This document shows, piece by piece, positions 12,801 through 24,300 of a stretch of 64,000 nucleotides of DNA. The notes beneath the pieces were generated by a model. It searched no databases. It was not told where the DNA came from and was given only the letters and a program-made list of their open reading frames with translations. The DNA comes from Plectrocnemia conspersa (Eukaryota > Arthropoda > Insecta > Trichoptera > Polycentropodidae). Each line of letters opens with the position of its first letter. The stretch's first letter is position 1. Position numbers and translations under genes: made by a program. The DNA lies in NCBI GenBank assembly GCA_009617715.1, contig VTFK01000073.1:558001-622000 (forward strand), in the 5' to 3' direction.

Positions 12801-14541
12801 CCTTATCGCAAACTTTGGCGATGTGCATAACAAATATCTATTTCTGCTCGAAAGTTATTCCCAGGTCCATGACGTATGTATTTCTGTTTAAAACACTTTC
12901 ACCTAAGCTGTAAGAGAATTCCGCCAGGCAAGAAGATCTGTAAAATGTAACAATGTGAACTTTGGCAATGCTGAAAAATAGCCAGTTATCAGCTGACTAC
13001 TTTCACAGCGAATCCAGGGCTTTTTGTAAAGACAGCAAATCAGCATTTGTGCGAATACTCTAAAACACTTTCAGAACATCAGCATATAATCTCAATTAGA
13101 TTATATATGTCATTAATCAAGGGAAGAATTAACACAGGACTTAAATGTGATCCTTGCGGTGCTCCAGAATGATCAAAGTACTCATCAGAGTGGCGAGTAC
13201 CATAGCTACCTACTAATAGCGGCTACTGATTAGTGTTATAATATCATGTTATAGTGAAATGCTTTAGCTGCAGAAAAAATGTGATGTCCATCTCAATGAA
13301 ATGAAGCTTTCCCACATAGAACCATTTATTATATATTAGCAGTGTTATTAATTATTGTCCTCTTATATATCAATATTTCATGTATTAAATTAAATCATAC
13401 ACTAACTATAAAGTAACGAGGTTGCAGAAGCCAAGGGAAAATATTGGTTATTGCATATGAAAATTAGAAAACAACGATAGGGTTGTCATTACTATGACAA
13501 ATACAGGGGGGAAAATAAGAACGAAAACAAACGTAAAAAGTTATGGTATAACTCTTAATTAATTCTATATGGTCATATGCAGAATGAGATCAATAGTACC
13601 CATTCGGTAATCAAATGCCAATGAACAGCAAATTCAAGAAATCCTCATGTGAAAGAATGAGCTATGAAAATTTCTTTGCTTCAAATATTGTAAATCTAAT
13701 ATCTTGAATGCTATATTATATATTAAAGTTTACTGAAATTGAATAGAAACTAATAAGAAAGGTATTCCTCGATATTATTACGTTTCACGCGACATTTTAC
13801 CAACTAATCTCTCATAGTGTCGCTTGTTCATATTATTATTTGCGGCCAAGTTTTTGAAATTTTATTATTTTGCAATTTTTGAAAAGCTTCAGAAAATCTG
13901 TTAATTTTGTGTTGTAACAGTATTTTTCCATGCCGACGATATAAAGTCATTGCATTTATTGCAATAAAAAAACTATATAAATCATGTTTGTGTATAATGA
14001 GATAAAATAAGCGTTGAAAAAACATGTGCAATAAACATGATTTGTGAGTATTATATAAAAATAATAACGTTATCTAGATAAAGTAATAGTTTTTCATATC
14101 TATAATAATTACATAAGCAAGTTAATGAGTTACAATCCATTCGTATCTATATATGAAAATGGTTAAGAATACAATTTAAACATTAATTAAAAAAAGACAA
14201 TCCAACCACCACATAGAATCATACATATTTATAATGGTTGATTCTATATATTTATATTATGTTAACCTTGAAAGTCTACAACTCATTCAAACATACAGAT
14301 CAAACGTTACGTTGTGCAAATATTCACAAAAGTAAAAGAATTAAACTTTATTTTATTCACGTTTTCAAGGTTATGTTTGCTTGCTTTTTTGCTGCGAAAA
14401 TTGGCCTGGAATTTGGTTTGAGAGAAAGATAATATGAAATTGTGTTACCCCTGTGTAAAGAATATCGGGGCGCTGTTGTGGGGGCGCAATGGCCATGCCC
14501 CGCACTCCCTGTTTAACAATATGTTTTAAATTGCGAAACAT
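6829..14541 (-). CDS. ALDH2: Mitochondrial aldehyde dehydrogenase, ALDH2 type (ten exons)
   Basis: NAD-dependent oxidation of aldehydes to acids in the mitochondrial matrix. Exons in transcript order: 14541-14449, 10578-10430, 10353-10257, 10186-10018, 9675-9424, 9357-9178, 9105-8987, 8911-8747, 7206-7072, 6999-6829. The total is 1530 nt (509 aa; human precursor 517). Exon 1 encodes [15 protein letters not shown], a basic, amphipathic N-terminus typical of a mitochondrial import signal, and joins in phase to [10 protein letters not shown]. Later landmarks are [20 protein letters not shown] (general-base Glu near residue 277), [11 protein letters not shown] (catalytic Cys near 311), EIFGPVQQ and [16 protein letters not shown]. 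All introns have GT/AG ends and matching phases. Intron 1 is 3.9 kb. Membership in the ALDH1/2 class is clear; ALDH2 rather than ALDH1A rests on the leader and on [13 protein letters not shown]. Confidence 0.95.
7207..8746. repeat. ALDH2 intron with a dispersed repeat
   Basis: A 1.54 kb AT-rich intron with no ORF of interest. Around 7345-7400 the text (ttgaccgatcaaa, then gaccctgttcaaaac) closely resembles 21800-21855 in a CCBE1 intron (ttgaccaacctaa, then gaccctgctcaaaac). The same phrase tttaggaccct recurs near 7609, and ctcaaactaatc near 7845 and 22117. The two introns therefore carry diverged copies of one unclassified repeat family. Confidence 0.55.
11147..12421. repeat. Diverged direct repeat pair, about 120 bp each
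   Basis: Copy 1 (11147-11265) and copy 2 (12296-12421) share, in order, aaaaatgcatgtcattta, aaacgaccact, tggccaactttt and gaaatgacgtcc, with scattered mismatches. The same orientation and a 1.15 kb spacing suggest two members of one transposon family or an old segmental duplication. Confidence 0.7.
11935..12165. repeat. Imperfect foldback element (arms about 83 bp)
   Basis: The left arm 11935-12018 and the right arm 12083-12165 are reverse complements with roughly 80% match by eye. The left reads gtcaataggagggcacaaaa; the right reversed reads gacctataggagagtgcaaa. The 64-bp spacer (acgctcattaccgag and so on) has a diverged second copy near 12232-12290. It looks like a non-autonomous foldback or MITE-type element. 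Confidence 0.6.
12600..13190 (-). mobile_element. Jockey-like non-LTR reverse transcriptase remnant
   Basis: Read on the minus strand, in family order: [13 protein letters not shown] (about 13175-13135), a degenerate active-site region, [11 protein letters not shown] and [11 protein letters not shown] (about 13045-12965), [11 protein letters not shown] (about 12875-12840), [13 protein letters not shown] (about 12800-12765), then a C-terminal piece near 12700-12650. Several stops and frameshifts interrupt it. The order matches the reverse-transcriptase domain of jockey/R1-type retrotransposons. It is inactive. Confidence 0.75.
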
Positions 14542-17500
14542 TATAACAATCAACACCCAACACGACGACGTCCGTAGACAGACTGATTCAGTTTCCGTTT
14601 CTTAACCAATTTAAAAATAAACATTTGGCCATAACACACGTTATTTTGTCGTTGACATTGAAAAATAGTTCATAATTGAATCTAAAATATGAAAAATATA
14701 TTTATAAATATGTAATAAATATTACACAGTTCTAGAAGCTATGTTATAAATTAATATATTTTTTATTTTTTGAAATGATGTAAGAAATTATATATCTGCT
14801 GCTGAAGATATTTATTGACAGTAAAGCTACAGTTTACACTGTTAAGTAAAAATAAAGAAAAGTACTGACTTCCAAGACGCATAACCGGATCCAAGGGAGG
14901 TGCAACCCCCCCTCCTCCCCCATCCACCCACGAATTTAATTTAATACAGGGAACGCCATGCCTTTCAATTTTTACACACATAATTTTGCGCGTGCTAGAC
15001 CCGAGTCACTAGAATAAAGTCATATACATACGTCGCACGAAAATACGATTGTGTGTTGTTTTTGTTTCTACCTACATTGCAATAACTGTTATTACCGGGA
15101 AACTACCGATAATAACTGTTACCAGTATACTTTGACGAGCTTATGCAGACGTTGATTTTACACGTATGATATATTATTTAAAAAATGTAATTAAAAACTT
15201 TGAACAGTTTTCTTTGGTTTCATTCCAACAAGACTATCACTTTTTTATGATGTAGAAAAGGAAGATTGGCAGTATATCTTCAAAAAAACATTACGAGTAT
15301 CGAATCCAAAGACAGTTTGCTGTTAACTAATACGTTAAAAAATCGTACTGCAATAATTTTGTAAATGCATTGTCAATTCATGGAGGGCTGGTGATGAGAA
15401 TGTTAAGATTCTAATTGAAATATTAAATTTCAATAAAAATGTAAGTGATTTCAGAGATTATGTAAATATATTCATTAGAAATATTAACAAAAACTTTCAA
15501 TTAATTATTTTAAGAAATGCTATATGAGCATGCAGCAGTAACGAGTCTTATTAGATGCATCCTTATCGTTTTTGCTGAATGGCAGTACGAAGTTTTTAGA
15601 ATATGTTACGTTGTCTCTTCGAGGCTGGAATACAGTAACCCGGACCCCTAATCACAGTATTCAAGCTAATCCCAAATAATCATCAACAGCAATTTTACAG
15701 CCGAAACTTCACATAAAATTTTGGGCTCACTGATTATATAACTTGCTATAAAATATCTTGCAGTCCAAACTATAGACAGTTTGATGTGATGTGGGTAATA
15801 CTCACCTTACACGAACAGCATTTGTTGTGGATCTCCTTTGTTGCCGGACATTTTAAATGTACAATGCATAACGGATCATAATGCACTCATTAAGAGGCGC
15901 CGCTACCTTTTTACAGCGTCATATGACACCTAGATAGTGCTGCCAACTAGCGCTGTTAGCTTTAATCTCTTCTTTCAAAAACGTTCTTTCCTACTTTAAT
16001 TTGTAGCGTTCTTATTGGCTTTTTGTCGTATAAAAACTTGAATGAAATCATTTTATGGATGAATTTTCGTATTAAACATGGAGAAGCGAACACATTTTCT
16101 ATTTTATACTGCTTTAATGAACGAGAGATAATAAAAATGCCAACTGCTTTTTTCGAACTAATCCACAACTGACAGGACTAAACTTATAGTCTATTCATTG
16201 TTAAAAGTCATCATATAAAAACAATGTTGAACGCATGATCATCATAAATTTAACAGAAAGAGAGAGAGAAAGTAAAACCAGTCGTTACCTAATTATTTAT
16301 TATTTTTTCTGCTAGCAGCAAAAAAGATATCTCAAAAAAAGATGTAACACCCAATTTATATTAGTAAAAAATAAATTCAATGCACTCCAATGCAAAGGAA
16401 AAGAATTTAAAATAATCCAGCATGAAAATACAAATGTTGAAATGAACCATTGATTTCTCAAAGGATGGTTTTGAACTTGATTGCTCATAAACTTCCAAAT
16501 ATAAACTGCAATGAGTTCATTGAGAGGTTGCATTCATTCGGCTATATCAGATACTCTCAAGATGCTTAATAATTTAAAAAAATGAATTATGTTTATATAC
16601 ATACATATATTATCTACAAACCAAAATCCGTATAGTTTGTATAGCTTACAATATTTTTTTATAAAATAATCGTAGTACATATATTTCAATTAATACCCCT
16701 GACCAATTAAATGCATGTAGAGTTAACGAACGTTAAACGAAACTGTACAATTAGTATTTATGTTGATGATAAATTAGAGGCATTTCGTTTTACTCGCATT
16801 TATACACAGGGTAACCTTTATCATATTCTTAGAAATTAATTAATAAAATATTGTGGAATTTTACTCGATGGCATAATTTTATATCTGAAAAACACGATAG
16901 TTGCACTCAGCCCAGGCTCATTATATGTGTATTTCATAAAAAACACATATAACGAAAAATATGGTAATTTTACTCAGTATTTATTTAGATTTCATTAGAT
17001 TCACATAAAATTAGCATATTTTGACTTTTGTAAATTAATTTTCACAAATGTATAACCAATATTTATAACATTTATTATATCAAAAAATATAAAAAATTGT
17101 AAGTAAATAGTTAAGTTATTTTCCTCATTCAATGCTTATGCACATTTTTCATACAATTTTATCTTTGAAATAAAATAAAATTAATTCTACGAATTTTCGA
17201 ACGAAACTGCTTGTCTAAATCATAAAACTAAAACAGTGAAACCAAATAGCTACACAATAAATTGCACATTACTTGGTAATTAAATTTCGACTGAAAACGA
17301 TACTGAAAAGAAAGTAAGGCAATTGAATTAACATTTCCATGATTTATTTTACTAGATAATGTAATAATAAATAAATGTGTCATTACAATCAAGGAATATT
17401 GCTTTTGCTTTTGTTAGTGTTAACTTCAGCAATGTGTGGTGGCATTTTATATGGATCCAAATATTTTTTGAACTCTGTGGGGAATATTACTGTTTATTCG

Positions 17501-18395
17501 CTATCCATCGTCATAACAGTAGTATATCAAATACGTTCACGTACAAAAATAAATATTAGAAATAATAAAATGTTAGGGTTTATAATAAAATGTGAGAGGT
17601 GGCCATCTGAACCATTTCAAAGTTTGTATCACAATATTATTTTTTCATATATAAAAAAGAAAATTATCTGTAAAGCTATTTTGACTAGTTTAGGATGGTG
17701 GGGATGACTTAACTTTTAAGAATGTAATTTTCGCAAAAAAATGATTTTTGATTGTTATGTATATCAACCAACATTTGATGCGAAGACAGACATTCTTGCA
17801 TAAAGTACTGAAAGCTTTAGTAGACACTTGTGACAAGTTGGTTCTATAGATAAGCCATATTGCTCAGTACATTTTAGTAGACTATGATAAGTTTGTTCTA
17901 TAGATAAGCCATATTATAAGTCTATTTGAAACTAATCAAATGGGTCTGCGAATAGTGTTTAAAGCCCGATCATATAAATATTACAAATTTATCTTTTATA
18001 TCCAAAACTTCCTTGACTCTATGTTAAACTCAGATTATACAAAACTAGTAATAAAGGTCCTGCAATCGTATGATACAAAGGGCTGTCTGTTTCGAGCAAG
18101 ACTCATGTGTGGGGCATTTGCGCCGCACTGAACAGAGATCAGCAATTAAAACGTTCTTGAGATAACATAAACTTAAAGCGACTTAAACGACATGACATCA
18201 CCATCAATATACTACACACAACTCTTAGAGCCTTTCGGATACCGAGACTAAAACAACCGCCGAATCTTCTCGCTATATCCGAGAGAACACTCTTTGTCCT
18301 GCACAAGGGGAAGAGACCGTGTCTCTAGTTCGCTCCCGAAGTAATTTTATAACCACAATGTAGAGTTGGTTAATTATAGATAATTATACGTCATC
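14542..18395. other. Intergenic region between ALDH2 and CCBE1
   Basis: A 3.9 kb spacer between the divergent genes ALDH2 (-) and CCBE1 (+), so both promoters lie here. It is mostly AT-rich and carries no convincing host exon. A GA-rich run lies at about 16258-16272. A 110-codon ORF at 17375-17707 has a hydrophobic start but no family match, and its MLGFIIK phrase may be retroelement debris. The last 300 bp before CCBE1 are less AT-rich, as expected for a 5' leader. Confidence 0.5.
17818..17915. repeat. Tandem duplication, about 42 bp x 2
   Basis: The text tagtagac ... gttctatagataagccatatt occurs at 17818-17861 and again at 17875-17915, with small differences. It is a local duplication of unknown meaning. 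Confidence 0.8.
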
Positions 18396-21300
18396 ATGGC
18401 AAAGGTGAAATTTGTCGTTTTGTGGTTATTAGCGTGCTTTGTGTTGTATGTGTTTTGCGACGAGGATGACGAAGATTTTTCTTCTACTATTGAAGGATAC
18501 CCGCTGGACTTTTTAGGAGATTTTGAACCAGCTAATTCGTAAGTAATTTCATTTTTGTTATGTATTTAAACATTTAAAAATAAGTCTCGTGCGTGAACAA
18601 CTACACGATTACAATCACAGAAGGTATTATTTATTTGCCAAGAAAATTAAAAAAGCCTTTTTTGAGATTGCTTTTTCTGTAAGATTGTGAAAAATATCTT
18701 CAAACTAAAATATGCTTTTATCATCATAATTAAGTTTGCTGCATATACTAAAGACTAAATGTGAAGAAGATATTATTACTACATAATAATTTACTACCGA
18801 CGAAAGTTAAAGAACTAGATGACTAGATAAAAATAAAATCAATTCAAAAGATCGGATTGATATTTCTAATATGTTTGGATATATAAATTCAATATTTATT
18901 ATTGCATCCACGATTTTTTTAGTAGAGTAATTGATTATTATTAATTTTAATTCCAATCGATAATTTAGATCTCATAGATGAATAACAAGATTATGTATTA
19001 ATATTATATATTACTACTATCCATCGTTAGGGCCAACTACTTGGCTAATTATTTATTTTGTCAGTTCCCATTCTAAGGTAATAGATGGCGACACTTTTTT
19101 TCCCTAAGAGAAATATATTGTATTACTTATGTACATAGTATATTTATATACGGGGCGTTCTTCTGGGCCTAATTTGATTCACAATTTCATTTTAAAGGGT
19201 TGCGAAGTCAGTTTTGCTGCTTCTCTAAAATGTATTTTTGCTCTAATTCTCAAGACGTCGTTATTTCCTGATCTATGGAAATGCACAAAAGTCTATTCAT
19301 TAAAAGGGTGGCAAATTGTGCATAAAAAAATTATAGAATGGTCGCAGTGTTGTCAGCTCCTGCTAAATTATTTGAAATAATTATCCATAGATACGTCTTT
19401 AATCCCTTTCGACAAGATTTGTTGGACCAGCAGCGTGGATTCCACTGTTACTAACCTTCTGTCTTCATCTCAAAATCTCTCGATGCGGGAATTCAGGTAG
19501 ACGTCATATCAGTGGCGTAGCTATGGGGGGGCGGAGGGGGCGGGATATTCGCGATGGAATCGTCTAGTGTGGTTCTTAACCCTGAATAAACTAAAATTTG
19601 TGTAAATCTACGAATACCAAGAGCTTAACAATAATCAATTTATTATTTTAAGAAATGCTGATTTTATGACCCTGCAAAAAAATGTATGGGGGGGGGGCGG
19701 CAATTTTAAGGATTGCCCCGGGCGGCACATACCCTAGCTACGCTACTGCGTCATATACACAGATTTTGAGAAGGCATTCGACAAGGTTTATCGTGGGTTA
19801 TTAACAAAAAAAATTGTAGGACCTTGATTGCTCAGGTGATTTAACTCGGCTATTCTCGATTTATTTGAGCGATCGTAGACAGTTTGTAACCTAGGGTGAC
19901 CGATTGTCGAAAGAGTATTTCATCCCTTTGGAGGTTTCTCAGGGGTCCAACCTGGGCCCTCTGCTTTTTATATTATTTATTAATAACATAAATACGGTAG
20001 TTACAAATTCATATTCTTTGTTCCGAGCGCTGGTGGAGAAATTATGTCCTTGTGATGGTCCTTTGAGATCTCTCGTTGGTCGTCTTGACTCACAGGGCTG
20101 TCGCTAAACGCAGGATGTCTCTGGGGCATCTGGAGCGTTTCTTCACAGGACCGTCGTCTCGTCGCTGAACTGAACTGTCTCTCGTCTGATCACTCGATCG
20201 TCTATCTTTCTCTCTCCAAAGTTAGACCATTTGTACGGTTGATTCGGTACGTCTCCGCGAATCACTCGACCAATTGTGGCGTTTATATATTCGACCATCG
20301 AAATATGTCCACGCCTTAAAAAAGTGAAACTTTCTAGATGAACATATTCCGAATGTTGATAATGCAAAATTTGAGTAATAACAATGGTGTTGATTTTGTC
20401 GCCGGATGGCGTATTGTTTGTGCAATTCATTACGACATTATGAGGGTTTAACCATGGTATGGTGGTCTGTTCTATATGACGTTATCTTCTTACAGGTTAG
20501 CCTTTTGTTTGAACTACGCAATTGTCAAGTTATATTATATTATCATTTTTTACGTTCACAAATGTTACGTTTTTGTCTGTGCATGTGGACAGAGATCTCC
20601 CACCACCATTAACTCTGATCTTTTAGACAATAAAGAAAATTTGAAAAAATAGTTGACTCACGTGAGATTCGAACCCATGGCCTTTAATTTGCAAGCTACG
20701 AAAAATATCAACAAATAATTTGATGGCAACGTTAGCTAGCAACGAGGAAAATATCAACAAATAAAACGATTATTTATTTTTCATAAAATAATCTCATACT
20801 CTGTTAATGTGTATCTTGTCAGTAGAACATGTTATGCTTTGGTTACCATTAGATTAATTGGTTAATTTTAGCTTTCGTTTATTTTGAATGGTTATACAAA
20901 GTCAGGAAAATATAAATATTGTTCGGAAATCATCATCATTGTGTGATTTAAAAGCATAGTGCATATTAAGAGACATTCTTGCAATACAATATTTCAAGTC
21001 AATATTCCAGGAACATTCATAAAATATATCCCGCAGCAATACTTCACGTATAGAACACACATAAGTCATCTGTATTTGACTCTCCAACTCTTATATGGAA
21101 TTCCGTCTACAATGGTATGTCGAGTCGTTGCATATGTTCATAAGTCTCGTTTTTTTAGCGTTTATTTATAGGCCGTATAAATGACATACTGTAATTGGTC
21201 GCGATCAACTTTTAAACACCAGTTGGATTTATTAAAATTAATTGTCTAATACAAAATAAATAGCTAATTTGGCCCCTAAACAAAATTAAAAGGTAATGTG

Positions 21301-24300
21301 GCTTTCGAAGCAGAAAGATATGTCACCCTGGGTCAATATCGTTATTTTATTTTTTGGGGTTAATCTATTATAATCACTTATTGAATTTTTAAAATAGTCT
21401 GTGGAGTGAACGAGTTTAATTTCTGATCATCAAAATTTTGTATTAATCATCTAATAAATATCTGAGTCATTGAGTTAACCTGATTAATAGTTGTCAATTT
21501 TTATTTAGAAGATTTCCTTGTTACTACCGACATAATATATGTATAGAGTTAATATAAGTTGAATTTAAATTAAAAAATTCAAATTAATTTCAGACCAGAC
21601 ACTCTCCAATGTCCATCAGATAATCTGATTACATCCCGGCACAAATGTAAAGTCGGAGCCGATTGGGTTGACTGTACAAGAAAACATTGTTGTAAAGATT
21701 ACATCTATATTGCAGGGAAGTAAGTACAATATTTCTATGTTTGTATAAAATTGAATGTATGTACTTTTGCGTATGTTTACTTTCTTTACAATCCTACACC
21801 CTTTGACCAACCTAAATCGAATTTTGCAGTTACTCTTTAGGACCCTGCTCAAAACAGTCTTCCTTCCATCCTACCTTAGCCATTATACCTCTTTGCCTGA
21901 TATAAATGTATATCACATTGAATTTATTTCTTAGGATCTTGAAAAAATATCATGACCTCACGTAATATTATACTTAGCTGGATCAAATCTTGCATACACC
22001 GCTAATCTTTAATGCCTACACATAACTAATACCTTTTAACAAGGAAGAAACTGTACACGATTCAAACAACTAAGGTTATATTAATGTACACTTTTTGAAG
22101 CCTCCTCCAATCTCTCAAACTAATCACAGATTAATTTTCAATAAATTTTAATTCTGTACAATTCGGTCATTTACATTTCAGTTTTATTTCATTTCCATTT
22201 TAGATGCATCTCTAAAGACACTGACCCATGCAGTTTAGATTTGTGTGAGCAAAAATGTTCTGTATATATGCAAAGAGTAATTTGCACTTGTTATCACGGT
22301 TATCAGTACAATTCGCACAATCAACGACACGGAATAAAACCGGTATGCATTGGTGAGTATTATATTACTCTTATGCTTACCTGTGATTTTGATACTAAAC
22401 AAAATTCAATGCTTATAGATATTGATGAATGTCAAGATAAGAACGGTGATTGTGAACAAAAATGCATTAATACTATCGGTAGCTACAGCTGTGCGTGTGA
22501 TGAAGGATATTCTCTTACTCAGGATAATCGGACTTGTATTCTTGATGATGTAATAAATTTACAATAGATTTTTTTGTTTAATACATATCAATTTTATAAT
22601 TTATTTTTTGCAGAAATTTATGGGACCAATAGCTGCTGCTAGTAGAGATAAATGTTATGCGAGTTGTGATATTGTTTCGCGTTTACATGAGAATTTTCGC
22701 AAACTTTACGATCACGTTTCAACATTGACTACGGCTGTGAGATTATCAACGTTTGCCAGTGGTCCACCAGGTCCACCTGGACCTCCTGGACCACCAGGTT
22801 CTCCTGGTCCAGTTGGTCCTAAAGGCAACCAAGGTATCAACAATGGAGCAGACTTTTCATATTCTCTATTGGATTCTTTTGCTCCATCGCAAAATGGCTT
22901 TTGCAAATGCCAACGAGGTTCTATAGTAAGTGTTTAATTAAAATTTCCATGTTGGCGAGGGAATACAATTAATTTTTACTAAAACATATCGCTCTCAGCC
23001 ATATTTTTTATTAAATTTGTATTAAAGGAATCAAATGAAGACCTTAAATATTTTTGTCATTTATTGTCAGGGCCGGCTCAAGGAGCAGGCAGTACAGGCG
23101 ATCGCTTGGGGCTCTAGATCTTGTGGGGCGCTGTGATACCAAATAAAATTATCAAATATTGTTAAAGAATGCAATCTAATATTATTTGCCGCGTTGATGC
23201 GCTGACCTAAGCGATTCGCTGTAAAGCACTAAAAACATGCATATATTATTTTTATTTGATGCGAATTCAAGAGGGTGGAAGCCGTGAATTCGGTCTGTTG
23301 AAAGATTAACAGTATGGAGAGGAGAATACCGACAGCGATCCTACATAGATTAAGTTCGTTATTAAACGACTAAACTTCATATATACTGGTCATTGATTGA
23401 CTAGGTTTCATATTATTTAACTTTATATAAATCGAGCATCATCAACCGTTTGCCGGTTAGATTAGGTTCGCTATCCCATTTTTTAAACTTCATATAAACC
23501 GAGCATTCACCGGTTACAATCATATTTTTCTTCCAACTTCCTTCTTGGAGTCTTTCAACTCTGATGAAGGTAGAGACATTCTTTTCTTGGAAGAGATTGT
23601 AAAGCTCCCGATTGTTTCGTATACACCACTCGTTGCTCTCGTATATAGCGCCATATATCCGGCGGAGCACTTTCTTCTCGAATATGTCAAACAGCCTTTC
23701 GTCAGCCGTGGTAAGTATCCAGCTCTCTGAACCGAAGGTCAGAACTGGTCTGATCAGCGTTTTGTAGAGCAATATTTTTGTACGACGAGATAGTGTTCAC
23801 GATTTCATTTGTTTTATTATGCTGAAATAGCATTTATTTGCTGACATTACTCGTCTCTTGATCTTATTGCTGACATCGTTTGTAGCTGCTAACAGGGTTC
23901 CGAGGTATATGAAGTCACTGACACACTCAAAAGTGTACTCTTTCATTTCGAGATTTTCAGGATACTGGCTCCTCAAACTAGGCATAACCGACATGAATTT
24001 TGTTTTTGTTTCATTGATCTTCAACCCCATTTTCCTGACTGATGATTCAGTGGCGTTAAAGGCTTCTATTAGTACCTATTTTGATCTCGCCACTATATCT
24101 AAGTCATCAGCGCAGGCGAAGATTTGTATCGATTTATTATACACACTGCCGATTATATCCAGTTTCACATCTCAGAATACTTTTTCTAGGGCAATGTTGA
24201 ACATATTGCACGCTAGAGCATCTCCCTGTCATATGCTCTTGAGTGTTCACTATCATTTTGTACTCTCCATTGGGCATTTCACATTTCTCATTGTGAGTTT

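Larger units (their letters stand above)
10579..14448. other. ALDH2 intron 1 (3.9 kb)
   Basis: A long intron with no host coding exon. It contains a diverged repeat pair (11147-11265 and 12296-12421), an imperfect foldback (11935-12165) and a reverse-transcriptase fragment (about 12600-13190), listed separately. The rest is AT-rich and shows nothing recognisable. Confidence 0.6.
18539..21593. other. CCBE1 intron 1 (3.1 kb)
   Basis: Holds a jockey-like reverse-transcriptase remnant interrupted by a small hAT element (listed separately). The 20030-20430 stretch is richer in G+C with no recognised coding content. A tRNA-like B box lies near 20660. The remainder is AT-rich. Confidence 0.55.

Noticed and set aside
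17375..17707. 110-codon ORF with a hydrophobic start, a possible secreted or membrane protein
   Set aside because: No family features beyond hydrophobicity, which is common by chance in AT-rich DNA; part of it resembles retroelement debris.
20655..20700. Possible tRNA gene
   Set aside because: Only a B box is present; no acceptor stem or convincing A box could be drawn.
22712..22906. Minus-strand Gly/Pro-rich ORF
   Set aside because: It is the antisense shadow of the CCBE1 collagen repeats.
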